Shown one piece after another: positions 16,720 to 24,576 of a stretch of 29,038 bases of DNA. The notes under the pieces were generated by a model. It was not told the DNA's origin. It worked only from the letters and a program-made list of their open reading frames with translations, and searched no databases. Each line of letters starts with the position of its first letter. Position 1 is the first letter of the stretch. The position numbers and the translations under genes are program-made. Origin of the DNA: JBJYKD01 sp049310025 (GTDB lineage: Bacteria > Bacillota > Thermosediminibacteria > Thermosediminibacterales > Tepidanaerobacteraceae); NCBI RefSeq assembly GCF_049310025.1, contig NZ_JBJYKD010000035.1:1-29038 (forward strand), given 5' to 3'.

Positions 16720-17043
16720 ATGCCGGCTTATGACGAAACGGATAAAACACGCAGGCACGTCCACTCGCATTCTGGCCTCACCAGCTGTAACGACGGCCAC
16801 TGCCACATGCATATCGGCATCACCGGAACGCCTATTGCAACTACCGTTTTTAGAAGGCATTACCATGAAATAGAGGGCATCACCACCTTCAGCGACGGCC
16901 ACTTCCATTATCTGAGGACCTCCACGAGGCCGTCGGTTCTCCTGCCCGGCGGTTACCATACTCACTTTTTTTCTTTCAGCACCAGTTTCAACGACGGCCA
17001 TGAACACAGGCTTTCCGGGTTCGTGGAAGCGGTCAAAAGCTGA
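16720..17043 (+). CDS. YmaF-family histidine-rich protein
   Basis: 107 residues with 14 histidines, mainly as HxH pairs and in three DGHxH units (NDGHCHMH, SDGHFHYL, NDGHEHRL) spaced through the protein. This is the YmaF family pattern and suggests metal binding; the biological role is not established. No signal peptide. I place the start at ATG 16720 because AAGGAG (16706-16711) would overlap the alternative GTG at 16711. It lies 90 bp after the kinase-fusion gene in the same orientation and is followed by a strong terminator. Confidence 0.82.
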   Translation: MPAYDETDKTRRHVHSHSGLTSCNDGHCHMHIGITGTPIATTVFRRHYHEIEGITTFSDGHFHYLRTSTRPSVLLPGGYHTHFFSFSTSFNDGHEHRLSGFVEAVKS

Positions 17044-17048
17044 ACCGA

Positions 17049-17077
17049 CCCCCCGCCTTAATTCGGGGGGTATTTTT
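17049..17077 (+). terminator. Rho-independent terminator after the YmaF gene
   Basis: CCCCCCG (17049-17055) pairs with CGGGGGG (17064-17070), loop of eight, followed by TATTTTT. Confidence 0.9.
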
Positions 17078-17240
17078 ACACAAAAATGTCGCCCTGATTT
17101 CACACAGTCTCAACTATTTTACCGCCTTCATTCTGCTTTACAGCAGTGAAAAAGAACAAAAGCGACACCAACGCTAATTACGGCTTAAAAACACGCAATA
17201 CAGCACCACGGCAATAACTTGTTTCTCTAGTAACGCTTTT

Positions 17241-19055
17241 TTATATTTTTAATGAAAGCTCCGCTCCTTCTCTTATGGCTTCAACGGCTGTTGCCACTAC
17301 ATTGCAATCGCCTATAAAGATGTATTTATCATTACCTTTTAATTCTTTTAAGGTCTCATCCGGCTTGTTTCCTATAGCTATAACAATGTCATCAAATTTT
17401 ATTTCTTTTTCAACTCCATGCACATTATATGACAATTTTTTATATGATATCCGGTTTATTGCGGCTTCCGTAATTATGCTCACATTAAGTTTTTTGAGTC
17501 TGTTTAAAAGCAACTTCCTTACCATCGGGAATACTCCATCCCCTACTTCTTCTTTTGCCTCCAGCACAGTTACATTTTTGCCTCTGTCCGCAAGGAATTC
17601 GGCGGTTTCAAGGCCTGTGAGGCCGCCGCCAATTATGATGATATCCGTACCCTCCGGCAAATCGCCGGACAAAACATCGACGGCTTGATAGGAGATTATG
17701 TCTGCATCAATCTTTAAGGGAACGGAACCGGTTGCAATTATAACTTTGTCAAAAGGCGCGTTTTTTATTTCTTCAACTGTTACGTTTCTGTTTAAGTGTA
17801 CGCCGATATTATTTTTTCTTAGATCTCTCTCTAAATACTCCACGATCCTGCCTATTTTTCCTTTATACGGTGGTATTTTCGCTATATTTAACTGACCGCC
17901 AAGTTTATCACTTTTTTCAAACAACTCAACTCTATGGCCTTTTTTCGCAAGATATACGGCCGCTGCCATACCCGCCGGTCCACCGCCTATCACCGCGATA
18001 TTCAAAGGCTTATCTGTTTTTACATCGAATTCCGACTCCCTTCCCACTTCGGGGTTTATCATACAGGAGATGGGAAGCCCCTTTAATATATAGGCTATAC
18101 AAGCCTGATTGCAGTGTATGCAATATCTTATGTCATCGCCTTTTCCCTTTTTAAGCTTTGCAATGCAATCCGGATCACTGATAAGGCCTCTGGCTATTCC
18201 TATAAAATCGGCCACATTATCCTTTAAAATTCGTTCCCAGTCTCCTGCAAACCCAAGTTTGTCGGCCGCTATAACGGGAATGCCGACATTCTTTTTTATC
18301 CTATTTACAAGATTCAATAGCGGCCTGTCCTCCATACCCATTGGCGATATATGGTATTCCGATGAGGAACCGACACCCGCAGAAATGTTAAGCCCGTCGG
18401 CGCCGTTTTCTTCAAGCATTTTTGCGAACCCAACACTTTCTTCGATATTAAATCCTCCCACCGTAAAATCGTCGGCATTGATCCTGCATATGACCGCTAT
18501 ATCGGGGACATAAGACTTAACCCTGTGCAGTATCTCCACAGCAAACCTGGCCCTTCTCTCAAAACTTCCGCCGTATTCATCTGACCTTTTGTTTACATCT
18601 GGTGATAAAAACTGATTCACAAACCATCCATGGGCAAAATGAAGCTCCACCATGTCAAAACCGGCCTTTTTCGCCCTCACTGCCGCCTTCGCAAAATCTT
18701 CTATAAACCCCTGTATCTCTTCTTTTGAAAAGTCTGCAGGCTTAAACTTTGGATTATGCATGGCAAGCTGTATTCCCGCTTTTGCCCCATTTTTACGGAT
18801 TATATTTGATAACTTTTTAAGTCCGTTAATCTTTTCATCGCTGTCTATCCCAAGTTGATTTTTAAAAAACTTGCCGAGGATATTTACGTAACTTGCTTCT
18901 ACTATGACCAGGGATACATCCTTTGACCTCCTGGTGTAGTATTCTATCTCTCTATCGGTAACAAATCCATCTTGAGCAAGATTTGTCACTATGGGCAACA
19001 TAACCATTCGGTTTTTTAGCTTGAGATTTCCTATCTTCCCTTCGTTAAATATCAT
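17241..19055 (-). CDS. 2-enoate reductase-like NADH:flavin oxidoreductase (FMN, Fe-S, FAD)
   Basis: 604 residues, the usual length for the 2-enoate reductase / 2,4-dienoyl-CoA reductase group. The N-terminal TIM barrel (to about 340) binds FMN and has the Old Yellow Enzyme signature HFAHGWFVNQFLSP. Cys312, 315, 319 and 331 (C-x2-C-x3-C-x11-C) bind a [4Fe-4S] cluster. The C-terminal half has an FAD-binding GGGPAG motif, an inner NAD(H)-binding GGGLTG motif and a closing FIGDCN. It likely reduces an activated C=C bond with NADH. The ATG at 19055 has GAGG eight bases upstream; an in-frame GTG three codons earlier overlaps this ribosome site. It is divergent from a LysR gene. Confidence 0.9.
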   Translation of the reverse strand: MIFNEGKIGNLKLKNRMVMLPIVTNLAQDGFVTDREIEYYTRRSKDVSLVIVEASYVNILGKFFKNQLGIDSDEKINGLKKLSNIIRKNGAKAGIQLAMHNPKFKPADFSKEEIQGFIEDFAKAAVRAKKAGFDMVELHFAHGWFVNQFLSPDVNKRSDEYGGSFERRARFAVEILHRVKSYVPDIAVICRINADDFTVGGFNIEESVGFAKMLEENGADGLNISAGVGSSSEYHISPMGMEDRPLLNLVNRIKKNVGIPVIAADKLGFAGDWERILKDNVADFIGIARGLISDPDCIAKLKKGKGDDIRYCIHCNQACIAYILKGLPISCMINPEVGRESEFDVKTDKPLNIAVIGGGPAGMAAAVYLAKKGHRVELFEKSDKLGGQLNIAKIPPYKGKIGRIVEYLERDLRKNNIGVHLNRNVTVEEIKNAPFDKVIIATGSVPLKIDADIISYQAVDVLSGDLPEGTDIIIIGGGLTGLETAEFLADRGKNVTVLEAKEEVGDGVFPMVRKLLLNRLKKLNVSIITEAAINRISYKKLSYNVHGVEKEIKFDDIVIAIGNKPDETLKELKGNDKYIFIGDCNVVATAVEAIREGAELSLKI

Positions 19056-19076
19056 CCATACCACCTCATTTACTAC

Positions 19077-19143
19077 ATTATAAGACCAGTTCTTGTATTA
19101 GTAAAATAATATGATATTATTAAATATATAAGCAATCACTTAT
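19077..19143. promoter_or_regulatory. LysR-type operator and promoter between divergent genes
   Basis: On the minus strand -10 TATAAT (19082-19077) and -35 TTTACT (19105-19100) are 17 bp apart, giving a start near 19070. ATAAG-N6-CTTAT (19128-19143) is a perfect dyad centred ~65 bp upstream, exactly where LysR-type regulators bind their recognition site. It also lies next to the lysR start, allowing autoregulation. Confidence 0.7.
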
Positions 19144-19156
19144 GAGGTGTATATAG

Positions 19157-20053
19157 ATGAATCCGAGGAAACTTAAAATTTTTCTAACCGTTTATGAGTA
19201 CGGCAGCATGTCACAAGCGGCAAAAAAACTCTATATGACCCAACCGGCAGTAAGCCAGGCCATCTTAGAATTAGAAGACGAACTAAAAGTAAAATTATTT
19301 GACCGTATAAATAAAAAACTCCTGTTGACATATCCCGGAGAAATTTTGCTTGAATACGCCCGGAGAATACTTGCCCTCATAGAAGAAGCTGAAAGCATGA
19401 TTGAGGATATAGCAAATATGAATACCGGAAAATTGCGCATCGGTGCAAGCACAACCATAGGCACATATTTATTGCCGGAAATGATCAGGAAATTCAATGA
19501 AAAATACAAGAACATAGACATACCTTTTGCTATTGACAATACGGGAGCGATAGAAAACATGGTGCTTGACAACCGTATTGACATCGGTCTTGTGGAAGGA
19601 CCTGTACATTCAAAAGAAATAATTGTGGAACCCTACATCGATGATGAACTCTATCTCATATGTTCAAAAGATCACCCCTGGGCAGGAAGAAAAAGTATCA
19701 AGCCCGAAGAAATAAAAGAAGAAAACTTAATCATCCGCGAGCAGGGCAGCGGTACAAGAGAGGTTTTCGAAAACACCATGTCAAAATACAATTTGACTTA
19801 TAAAATCACACATGTGTTAAACAATACCGAAGCAATAAAAAAAGCCGTCGAGGCAAATATTGGCGTTTCAGTCGTGTCAGGAATAGCAATAAAAGAAGAA
19901 GTTAAAAGCGGCAGGCTTTTAAAAATAAATATGGAAGGCGTAAGATTCGTAAGAAATTTCAATATAATATATCATAAGGATAAGTACCGCTCAAAACTTT
20001 TTAATGAGTTTATCAAGCACCTTTATACAGATAGCTCAATAAGCGGCGTGTGA
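19157..20053 (+). CDS. LysR-family transcriptional regulator
   Basis: 298 residues, normal for the family. Residues 1-60 hold the winged HTH (MNPRKLKIFLTVYEYGSMSQAAKKLYMTQPAVSQ is the typical start pattern; SQAAKKL..TQPAVSQ the recognition region). Residues about 88-290 form the periplasmic-binding-protein-like effector domain, beginning GKLRIGAS. The EQGSGTREVFE segment resembles the CysB/CysL-like branch (pattern recognition, not computed). Divergent from the enoate-reductase-like gene and very probably its activator; the inducer may be the enzyme's substrate. Confidence 0.92.
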   Translation: MNPRKLKIFLTVYEYGSMSQAAKKLYMTQPAVSQAILELEDELKVKLFDRINKKLLLTYPGEILLEYARRILALIEEAESMIEDIANMNTGKLRIGASTTIGTYLLPEMIRKFNEKYKNIDIPFAIDNTGAIENMVLDNRIDIGLVEGPVHSKEIIVEPYIDDELYLICSKDHPWAGRKSIKPEEIKEENLIIREQGSGTREVFENTMSKYNLTYKITHVLNNTEAIKKAVEANIGVSVVSGIAIKEEVKSGRLLKINMEGVRFVRNFNIIYHKDKYRSKLFNEFIKHLYTDSSISGV

Positions 20054-20143
20054 TGGAGGCCGCCTTAAAAGTTCTTATACAAATTTTAAAACTGATATGG
20101 TAAATCGCTTAGAAAAACTTTCAAGTTTCTTTATATGAGCCGT

Positions 20144-20175
20144 CCGCCGGGTTAAACGTCAGGCCCGGCGGTTAT
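20144..20175. terminator. Hairpin between convergent lysR and namA
   Basis: CCGCCGGG (20144-20151) pairs with CCCGGCGG (20164-20171), then TTATT on the plus strand. It could end the lysR transcript and, less well, the opposing one. Confidence 0.55.
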
Positions 20176-20184
20176 TGGCGGAAA

Positions 20185-21207
20185 TCATGTCTTGCTTCTT
20201 TCATACTGTTGGGGCCAGTCTATGTCATCGCCCAGCTCCTTTGCGGCGCCGAAGGCCCAGTACGGGTTTCTCAGGAGCTCCCTGCCCAGGTATACCATGT
20301 CCGCCCTCTCGTTTTGCAGAATCTCTTCGACCATTTGGGGTAGTGTTATCAACCCGCCGGCTATCACCGGCAGCCCGGTCATTTTCCTGATGGTCTCCGC
20401 AAACCTCACCTGATAACCCGGGTAGGTGTTTATCTTTGCGGGAACCACCGCCCCGGAACTGACGTTAATTATATCTATTCCTTCGCCCTTCACCAGGTTA
20501 ATGATATCGGCCACATCCGTGTCATGGTTTCCACCTTCCGCATAGTCTTCGGCGGAAACCCTGACCATAAGAGGCTTTTCTTCGGGCCATACTTCCCTTA
20601 CCGCCCCTACCACTTCTTTTAAAAACCTCGCTCTGTTTTCAAGGCTGCCTCCGTATTCGTCCGTCCGCCTGTTTGTGAGAGGGGAAAGAAATTCATTTAT
20701 TAAGTATCCGTGGGCGCCGTGTATCTCTATGATGTCAAAGCCGGCTTTGTATGCCCTCCGGGCCGCGGCTTTAAAGGCATTTACCACCTCTTTTATGTCG
20801 TCCTTCGTCATTTCTCTGGGTGTGCCGTATGTTCCGTCAAAGGCTATGGGGCTCGGGGCAATCAGATCTTCGCCCGCCGCGCCGCACTTTCTTCCGGCAT
20901 GCCCCAGCTGTATCCCTATCCTGGCCCCGTGTTTTTTAACTTCGGCCACTATCCCCGCAAGCCCGTCTATGTGTGAATCGGCCCATATGCCCAGATCCCT
21001 TGCGGATATCCTGCCTCTTCTTTCCACCGCCGTGGCCTCAGTGATGATCAGCCCCACGCCCCCTACGGCCCTGGTAGCGTAGTGGATCAAATGCCAGGAA
21101 TTGGGGTAACCTTTATCATCAGAACTGTACATGCACATGGGCGGCATTACAATCCTGTTTCTTACTTCCATGTCCTTTATTTTAATCTTGGAAAAAAGTT
21201 TTGACAT
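20185..21207 (-). CDS. namA: NADPH dehydrogenase, YqjM/NamA-type Old Yellow Enzyme
   Basis: 340 residues, a single FMN-binding TIM barrel of normal YqjM length. Key features: PPMCMYS with Cys25 and Tyr27 (equivalents of the redox-tuning Cys26 and Tyr28 of YqjM), the substrate-binding HGAHGYLINEFLSP, NRRTDEYGGS and the closing LGRELLRNPYW. It reduces enones, nitro compounds and related electrophiles with NADPH. The ATG at 21207 is chosen because GGAGGT lies six bases before it. Divergent from an HxlR regulator, 247 bp away. The last codons meet no partner gene. Confidence 0.9.
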   Translation of the reverse strand: MSKLFSKIKIKDMEVRNRIVMPPMCMYSSDDKGYPNSWHLIHYATRAVGGVGLIITEATAVERRGRISARDLGIWADSHIDGLAGIVAEVKKHGARIGIQLGHAGRKCGAAGEDLIAPSPIAFDGTYGTPREMTKDDIKEVVNAFKAAARRAYKAGFDIIEIHGAHGYLINEFLSPLTNRRTDEYGGSLENRARFLKEVVGAVREVWPEEKPLMVRVSAEDYAEGGNHDTDVADIINLVKGEGIDIINVSSGAVVPAKINTYPGYQVRFAETIRKMTGLPVIAGGLITLPQMVEEILQNERADMVYLGRELLRNPYWAFGAAKELGDDIDWPQQYERSKT

Positions 21208-21320
21208 GAAATGACCTCCATCCATTTTTTATTTTCAGGATATTCAGTATGCGCCTTTATCCCTCTTACGTTACACTGGTGTTTTGAGGCAAGACCTGTT
21301 TGTTCTATGTTAAATATTAT

Positions 21321-21348
21321 TTGATTTTGTTAATGATTTTATTATAAT
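21321..21348 (+). promoter_or_regulatory. Probable hxlR promoter
   Basis: TTGATT (21321-21326) and TATAAT (21343-21348) with a 16-bp spacer. The leader to the hxlR ATG would be about 100 nt. I see no clear dyad operator in the namA-hxlR gap. Confidence 0.5.
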
Positions 21349-21454
21349 TAAATTATAAACAATATGGTTAAAATCGCAAAGTACGCACATTTTTATATTA
21401 TAGTTACCAAATAGAAACCACAAAAGGTGTCAAGCCGCTAGGGGAGGGAGTGTC

Positions 21455-21814
21455 ATGTCTCACATAAAACCCGAATATGATTGTTCTATAGAGCTTACGA
21501 TGGATTTAATCGGCGGCAAGTGGAAATTAATCATCCTCTGGTATCTAAACGAAGGCGTAAAAAGGTTTTCCGAACTAAAAAGGTTAATCCCGGGCATCAC
21601 CCAGAAGATGCTGACCCAGCAACTCCGGGAGATGGAGCAGGACGGCCTGATATCAAGGAAGGTCTACGCCGAAGTGCCCCCGAAAGTAGAATATTCCAGC
21701 ACCGAGTGCGGCAAAAGACTCCAGGAGATACTTGTAAAAATGTGCGAGTGGGGAGACGCTTACGCTGTGGAGCACGGTATATCGCTGACGAAGCGCAATG
21801 GTAAAAAGACTTAA
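21455..21814 (+). CDS. HxlR-family transcriptional regulator
   Basis: 119 residues, one winged-helix domain with the family signature around WDLIGGKWKLIILWYL (here MDLIGGKWKLIILWYL), RFSELKR, ITQKMLTQQLREME and the wing. Cys10 lies just before the first helix; the equivalent N-terminal Cys in HypR/YodB-type regulators senses electrophiles or disulfide stress. Divergent from the NamA-like enzyme, which also fits quinone/electrophile detoxification. Strong GGGGAGGG before ATG. Confidence 0.9.
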   Translation: MSHIKPEYDCSIELTMDLIGGKWKLIILWYLNEGVKRFSELKRLIPGITQKMLTQQLREMEQDGLISRKVYAEVPPKVEYSSTECGKRLQEILVKMCEWGDAYAVEHGISLTKRNGKKT

Positions 21815-22195
21815 TGTAGGATTTTTACGGCATCAACGGCCATATCTTTTACGTCGGGCCGGTTGAACTTTTCGGGTGTTACGATATTTTTAGCCGGTAT
21901 ATTTTCCCCCTGGTCCCCGATTCTCACCTCAATGCCCTTTTGTTCCAGACATGTGAGGTAGCCGAACACCTGTGCAAACTCCGGACGTTGTGCCGCCATC
22001 GTTAACCCCAGGGCTGTTTTCGCCCCGATTGTAACAAGCGCCGCAACCGAGACAGTAGTTGACTTTTCATCTTTTAAGAAGATTTTTTCCACTTGATTTC
22101 CGGCTTCCTATGCGGCGTGCATAAACTCATCGCACAACAGTTCGGAATTTCTGCCTTTTTTTGGGCTGTTAGACAATATAAAAATATTTTTTCAT
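21811..22195 (-). pseudogene. Decayed NADPH-dependent FMN reductase, fused to foreign 3' sequence
   Basis: Starts at ATG 22195, just after the merR stop, with GGAG upstream. The first codons are frameshifted relative to ILSNSPKKGRNSELLCDEF, a classical N-terminus of flavodoxin-like FMN reductases. An in-frame TAG follows (after EFMHAA), then EAGNQVEKIFLKD. The family pattern is lost after this point: the open frame continues for about 80 residues (ALVTIGAKTALGL, IRIGDQ-like and NIVTPEKF segments) that I do not recognise, suggesting a deletion junction. The intact part from GTG 22092 could still encode 93 residues, but it has no good ribosome site. Confidence 0.6.
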
Positions 22196-22201
22196 ATTTT
22201 G

Positions 22202-22588
22202 TTAATTCTCCGATCTCTTTAGTTTGTTTTCCGCCGGGACAATCTTAGTTTCATATTCTTCAATTTTAAAATTGAGCTTCTCCAGTGCTTTCTGCATCTC
22301 CTCTATGCGTGCGAGGAGCTGCCCGCGCTGCTCGATTAGGATCTGTTTTCTGACCTCGATGGTTGCGTCGCCTTGCTGGAACAGCGTGACATACTCGATC
22401 AGCGCTTCAATTTGAACACCCGCACTTCGCATACATTTGATGAATTCAATCCACCTGCAGTCTTCTTCCGTATAATCCCTGATTCCGCTTTTATTGCGGT
22501 TCACACGAGGAATGAGGCCGATGCGTTCATAATAGCGGAGTGTATCCTGTGAAATATCATATTTTTTGCTTACTTCTGCAATAGTCAT
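22202..22588 (-). CDS. MerR-family regulator, AdhR-type
   Basis: 128 residues: N-terminal MerR winged HTH (MTIAEVSKKYDISQDTLRYYERIGL), then a dimerisation coiled coil (about 80-118). Cys52 lies in FIKCMRSAGV at the position of the Cys sensed by AdhR in Bacillus subtilis, which responds to aldehydes and reactive electrophiles. No extra effector domain. GGAGGTGAAACC precedes the ATG. Its own promoter has the MerR-type 19-bp spacer. In related bacteria such genes flank alcohol dehydrogenase, flavodoxin and decarboxylase genes, whose remains lie around it here. Confidence 0.9.
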   Translation of the reverse strand: MTIAEVSKKYDISQDTLRYYERIGLIPRVNRNKSGIRDYTEEDCRWIEFIKCMRSAGVQIEALIEYVTLFQQGDATIEVRKQILIEQRGQLLARIEEMQKALEKLNFKIEEYETKIVPAENKLKRSEN

Positions 22589-22615
22589 GCGGTTTCACCT
22601 CCGATGTTCGATAAT

Positions 22616-22646
22616 TATATAACACTTGGAGATAACCCCAAGTCAA
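22616..22646 (-). promoter_or_regulatory. MerR-type promoter/operator of the adhR-like gene
   Basis: Minus strand: -35 TTGACT (22646-22641) and -10 TATATA (22621-22616) are 19 bp apart, the overlong spacing that MerR activators correct by twisting DNA. The spacer holds the dyad ACTTGG-N8-CCAAGT (22624-22643). Confidence 0.8.
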
Positions 22647-22891
22647 GAGTTTTTAAATAGTAGCACTATCCGCGCTGCTATTTTATTTAAAGAGACAGAG
22701 TATAATTTGCGTCTGTCTTTTAAGAGTTCGACTGCAAGCTGTTTGGTCAGCATGATAGGACATAAGTTATTGAAGAAAATCACAGTGCTCTTCCACGAAT
22801 CTTTTGGCTTATGTCCAATGTAATATCCTGAGTTATTGCCCGTTTCCTCAACAACACCGTGTAGACAATGCCAATCAGGAATAATAGCGCA
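22647..22891. other. Non-genic or decayed region downstream of the DUF362 gene
   Basis: I find no convincing complete gene. On the minus strand an ATG at 22899, overlapping the DUF362 stop, opens a 39-codon frame (to 22780) encoding one membrane helix, MNDALLFLIGIVYTVLL, with a basic tail; it has a poor ribosome site. The frame of DUF362 itself stays open for 83 codons past its stop. Inverted repeats GGACATAAG (22758-22766) and CTTATGTCC (22808-22816) enclose 41 bp. It is probably gene wreckage. Confidence 0.35.
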
Positions 22892-23866
22892 TCATTCATC
22901 TATTCTTACCAGCTTGTATGTCCTGCTGCCGAGGCCAAGTTCTTCAGCGTACTTCAGAGTATGGATACCTTTTTTCGATTCTATTCGCTCTATCAAATCA
23001 TGTCCGTCGTGAGCGGTATAAACCAGATCCACACAAGCCTGATCAAGCGCTACTGGATCGAGAGAGGCAAGAATACCAATATCCGCCATTGTAGGATCGG
23101 CAGGATGCGAGTCACAATCACAGTCAACTGACAGATTATTCATCACATTGATGTACACAATTTTGTTTCCATGACTATTTATTACAGCGCCGGCTGCTTC
23201 CGCCATAGACTCTAGAAACGCCTCCTGCTGGGTTTCGAAACAGAGAGCAAAATCACTGGTTTTATCGGTGCCCCCGGCTGTATGAATCCACATTTTTCCA
23301 CCGGCTGACGCAATACCGATTGATATGTTTTTTATTGCGCCGCCGAAACCAGCCATGGCATGTCCTTTGAAATGTGAAAGTATTATAAAAGAATCGTAGT
23401 TTTTAAAATGGGAACCGACAAAATCTTCCTTGATATGCTTTCCTTTTTCAAAAGGTAAAGAAATAAAACCTTCTTCATCCAAAATATCTACAGGAGCAAT
23501 AGCGGTAAACCCATGATCTTCTACGACTTGTTTATGCTGGGCTGTATTAGACCGTTTGCCGCTGTAGGCAGTATTGCCCTCAACGATTGTTCCGTTTACC
23601 GATTGTACCAAATCTTTAATTAAAGCGGGGGAAAGGAAATTATGTCCACCAGGTTCACCCGTACTGATTTTGACTGCCACTTTACCGGGGAGCTTATGCC
23701 CCAGCGCTTCGTAAACTGCCATTAATCCAGCGGGACTTATGTCGCTTGTCATATAAACAATAGATTTCGTTTCGTTTTCAGTCAATTCACTGCTGATGTC
23801 TTTACCCTCAACTCTGTCCTTACCAAATAAAATACGTGTTGGGTTGTAAAAATCAAAGTTTAGCAC
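22892..23866 (-). CDS. DUF362-family protein with grafted iron-alcohol-dehydrogenase N-terminus
   Basis: 324 residues. From about residue 34 (KSIVYMTSDISPAGLM) to the end it follows the DUF362 family: STGEPGGHNFLSP, VEGNTAYSGKR, ILSHFKGHAMAGFGGAIKNISIG, NNLSVDCDCDSHP and ILASLDPVALDQACVDLVY. The function is uncharacterised; some relatives sit with Fe-S proteins, but I see no ferredoxin domain here. Residues 1-20 (MLNFDFYNPTRILFGKDRVE) instead match the start of iron-containing alcohol dehydrogenases, where the motif leads into the NAD-binding domain. Translation begins at GTG 23866 with GGGAGG seven bases upstream. The gene thus seems to have captured another gene's start. Confidence 0.85.
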   Translation of the reverse strand: MLNFDFYNPTRILFGKDRVEGKDISSELTENETKSIVYMTSDISPAGLMAVYEALGHKLPGKVAVKISTGEPGGHNFLSPALIKDLVQSVNGTIVEGNTAYSGKRSNTAQHKQVVEDHGFTAIAPVDILDEEGFISLPFEKGKHIKEDFVGSHFKNYDSFIILSHFKGHAMAGFGGAIKNISIGIASAGGKMWIHTAGGTDKTSDFALCFETQQEAFLESMAEAAGAVINSHGNKIVYINVMNNLSVDCDCDSHPADPTMADIGILASLDPVALDQACVDLVYTAHDGHDLIERIESKKGIHTLKYAEELGLGSRTYKLVRIDE

Positions 23867-23887
23867 AATAGAACCTCCCTAATATTT

Positions 23888-24010
23888 TTATATTGACATC
23901 GTAAGGCATAGAGTGGATATCTTGGACATCCGGATCAGTTGTGAACGCGGAAAATTCCATCTCATCAAACAACTATTTAATTTCTTTTCACTTTTTTCAA
24001 CGCGGTTCAT
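23888..24010 (-). pseudogene. Remnant of a carboxymuconolactone decarboxylase-family gene
   Basis: ATG 24010 has an excellent AGGAGG. The first residues MNRVEKSEKKLN match the N-terminus of a CMD-family (AhpD-like) protein; a frameshift at about codon 13 moves the homologous reading to another frame (LFDEMEFSAFTTDPDVQDI). The sequence is then cut off: no catalytic CxxC region remains before the DUF362 ribosome site. The unshifted frame ends after 40 codons. It lies between the flavodoxin stop and the DUF362 start. Confidence 0.6.
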
Positions 24011-24046
24011 AGTAACCCTCCTTCTACGGATCGTAAACAACCCTTT

Positions 24047-24532
24047 TCACTGGGTAATGTCTATTTTGCGCAGCCATGCGGACACCTTGGCCTGAGCGTC
24101 TCCGGCGCCGCTCCCATATATTACAAATTCCTCCAGGACGGTTGATTTAGGGCATAGCTTCACAATATGACTAATCATTCGCCCCTTACCCCCTCCGCCG
24201 TGGGTACAAAAGGGTACGATGGTTTTCCCTGACAAATCATATTCAGATAAAAATGTTGCAACCGGCGGGGCTATCGTACTCCACCAATTGGGTGAACCAA
24301 CAAAAATTATGTCATAAGATTCAATATGATCGATTTTTGTTTTTAAGGGAGGCTTATAACCTGCCTGTATTTCTTTCTTTGCTTGCTCCACAACCGCATT
24401 GTATGAATTGGGATAGGGCACTTCAGGCTGTATTTCAAAAATGGTTCCACCAATCTCCCTGTGAATTAGATTTGCAATTTTACGCGTGTTTCCGGCCCAG
24501 GTAAAATACACAATAAGGATTTGTTTAGCCAT
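24047..24532 (-). CDS. Flavodoxin
   Basis: 161 residues, the only apparently intact member of this decayed cluster besides merR and the DUF362 gene. The FMN phosphate-binding loop is FTWAGNTRKIA near residue 10; GSPNWWSTIAPPVATFL matches the 50s/90s-loop region of the flavodoxin-4 group, and PFCTHGGGGKGRM the later loop. Probably an electron carrier or NAD(P)H-linked reductase partner. ATG 24532 is preferred over ATG 24538 because AGGAG lies nine rather than three bases upstream, and the protein then starts MAKQILIVYF. Confidence 0.88.
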   Translation of the reverse strand: MAKQILIVYFTWAGNTRKIANLIHREIGGTIFEIQPEVPYPNSYNAVVEQAKKEIQAGYKPPLKTKIDHIESYDIIFVGSPNWWSTIAPPVATFLSEYDLSGKTIVPFCTHGGGGKGRMISHIVKLCPKSTVLEEFVIYGSGAGDAQAKVSAWLRKIDITQ

Positions 24533-24576
24533 ATTCATACTCTCCTTTCTTGTCTTCTAAACCCTTCATACCTGCC

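Noticed and set aside
17078..17240. Short CTGCT/AGCAG hairpin near 17130 as a terminator of the enoate-reductase-like gene
   Set aside because: The stem is only 5 bp, is about 100 bp from the stop codon and has no clear U-tract on the minus strand.
22626..22823. A 65-codon plus-strand frame in the decay belt
   Set aside because: Begins within the merR promoter, lacks a ribosome site and has no recognisable similarity.
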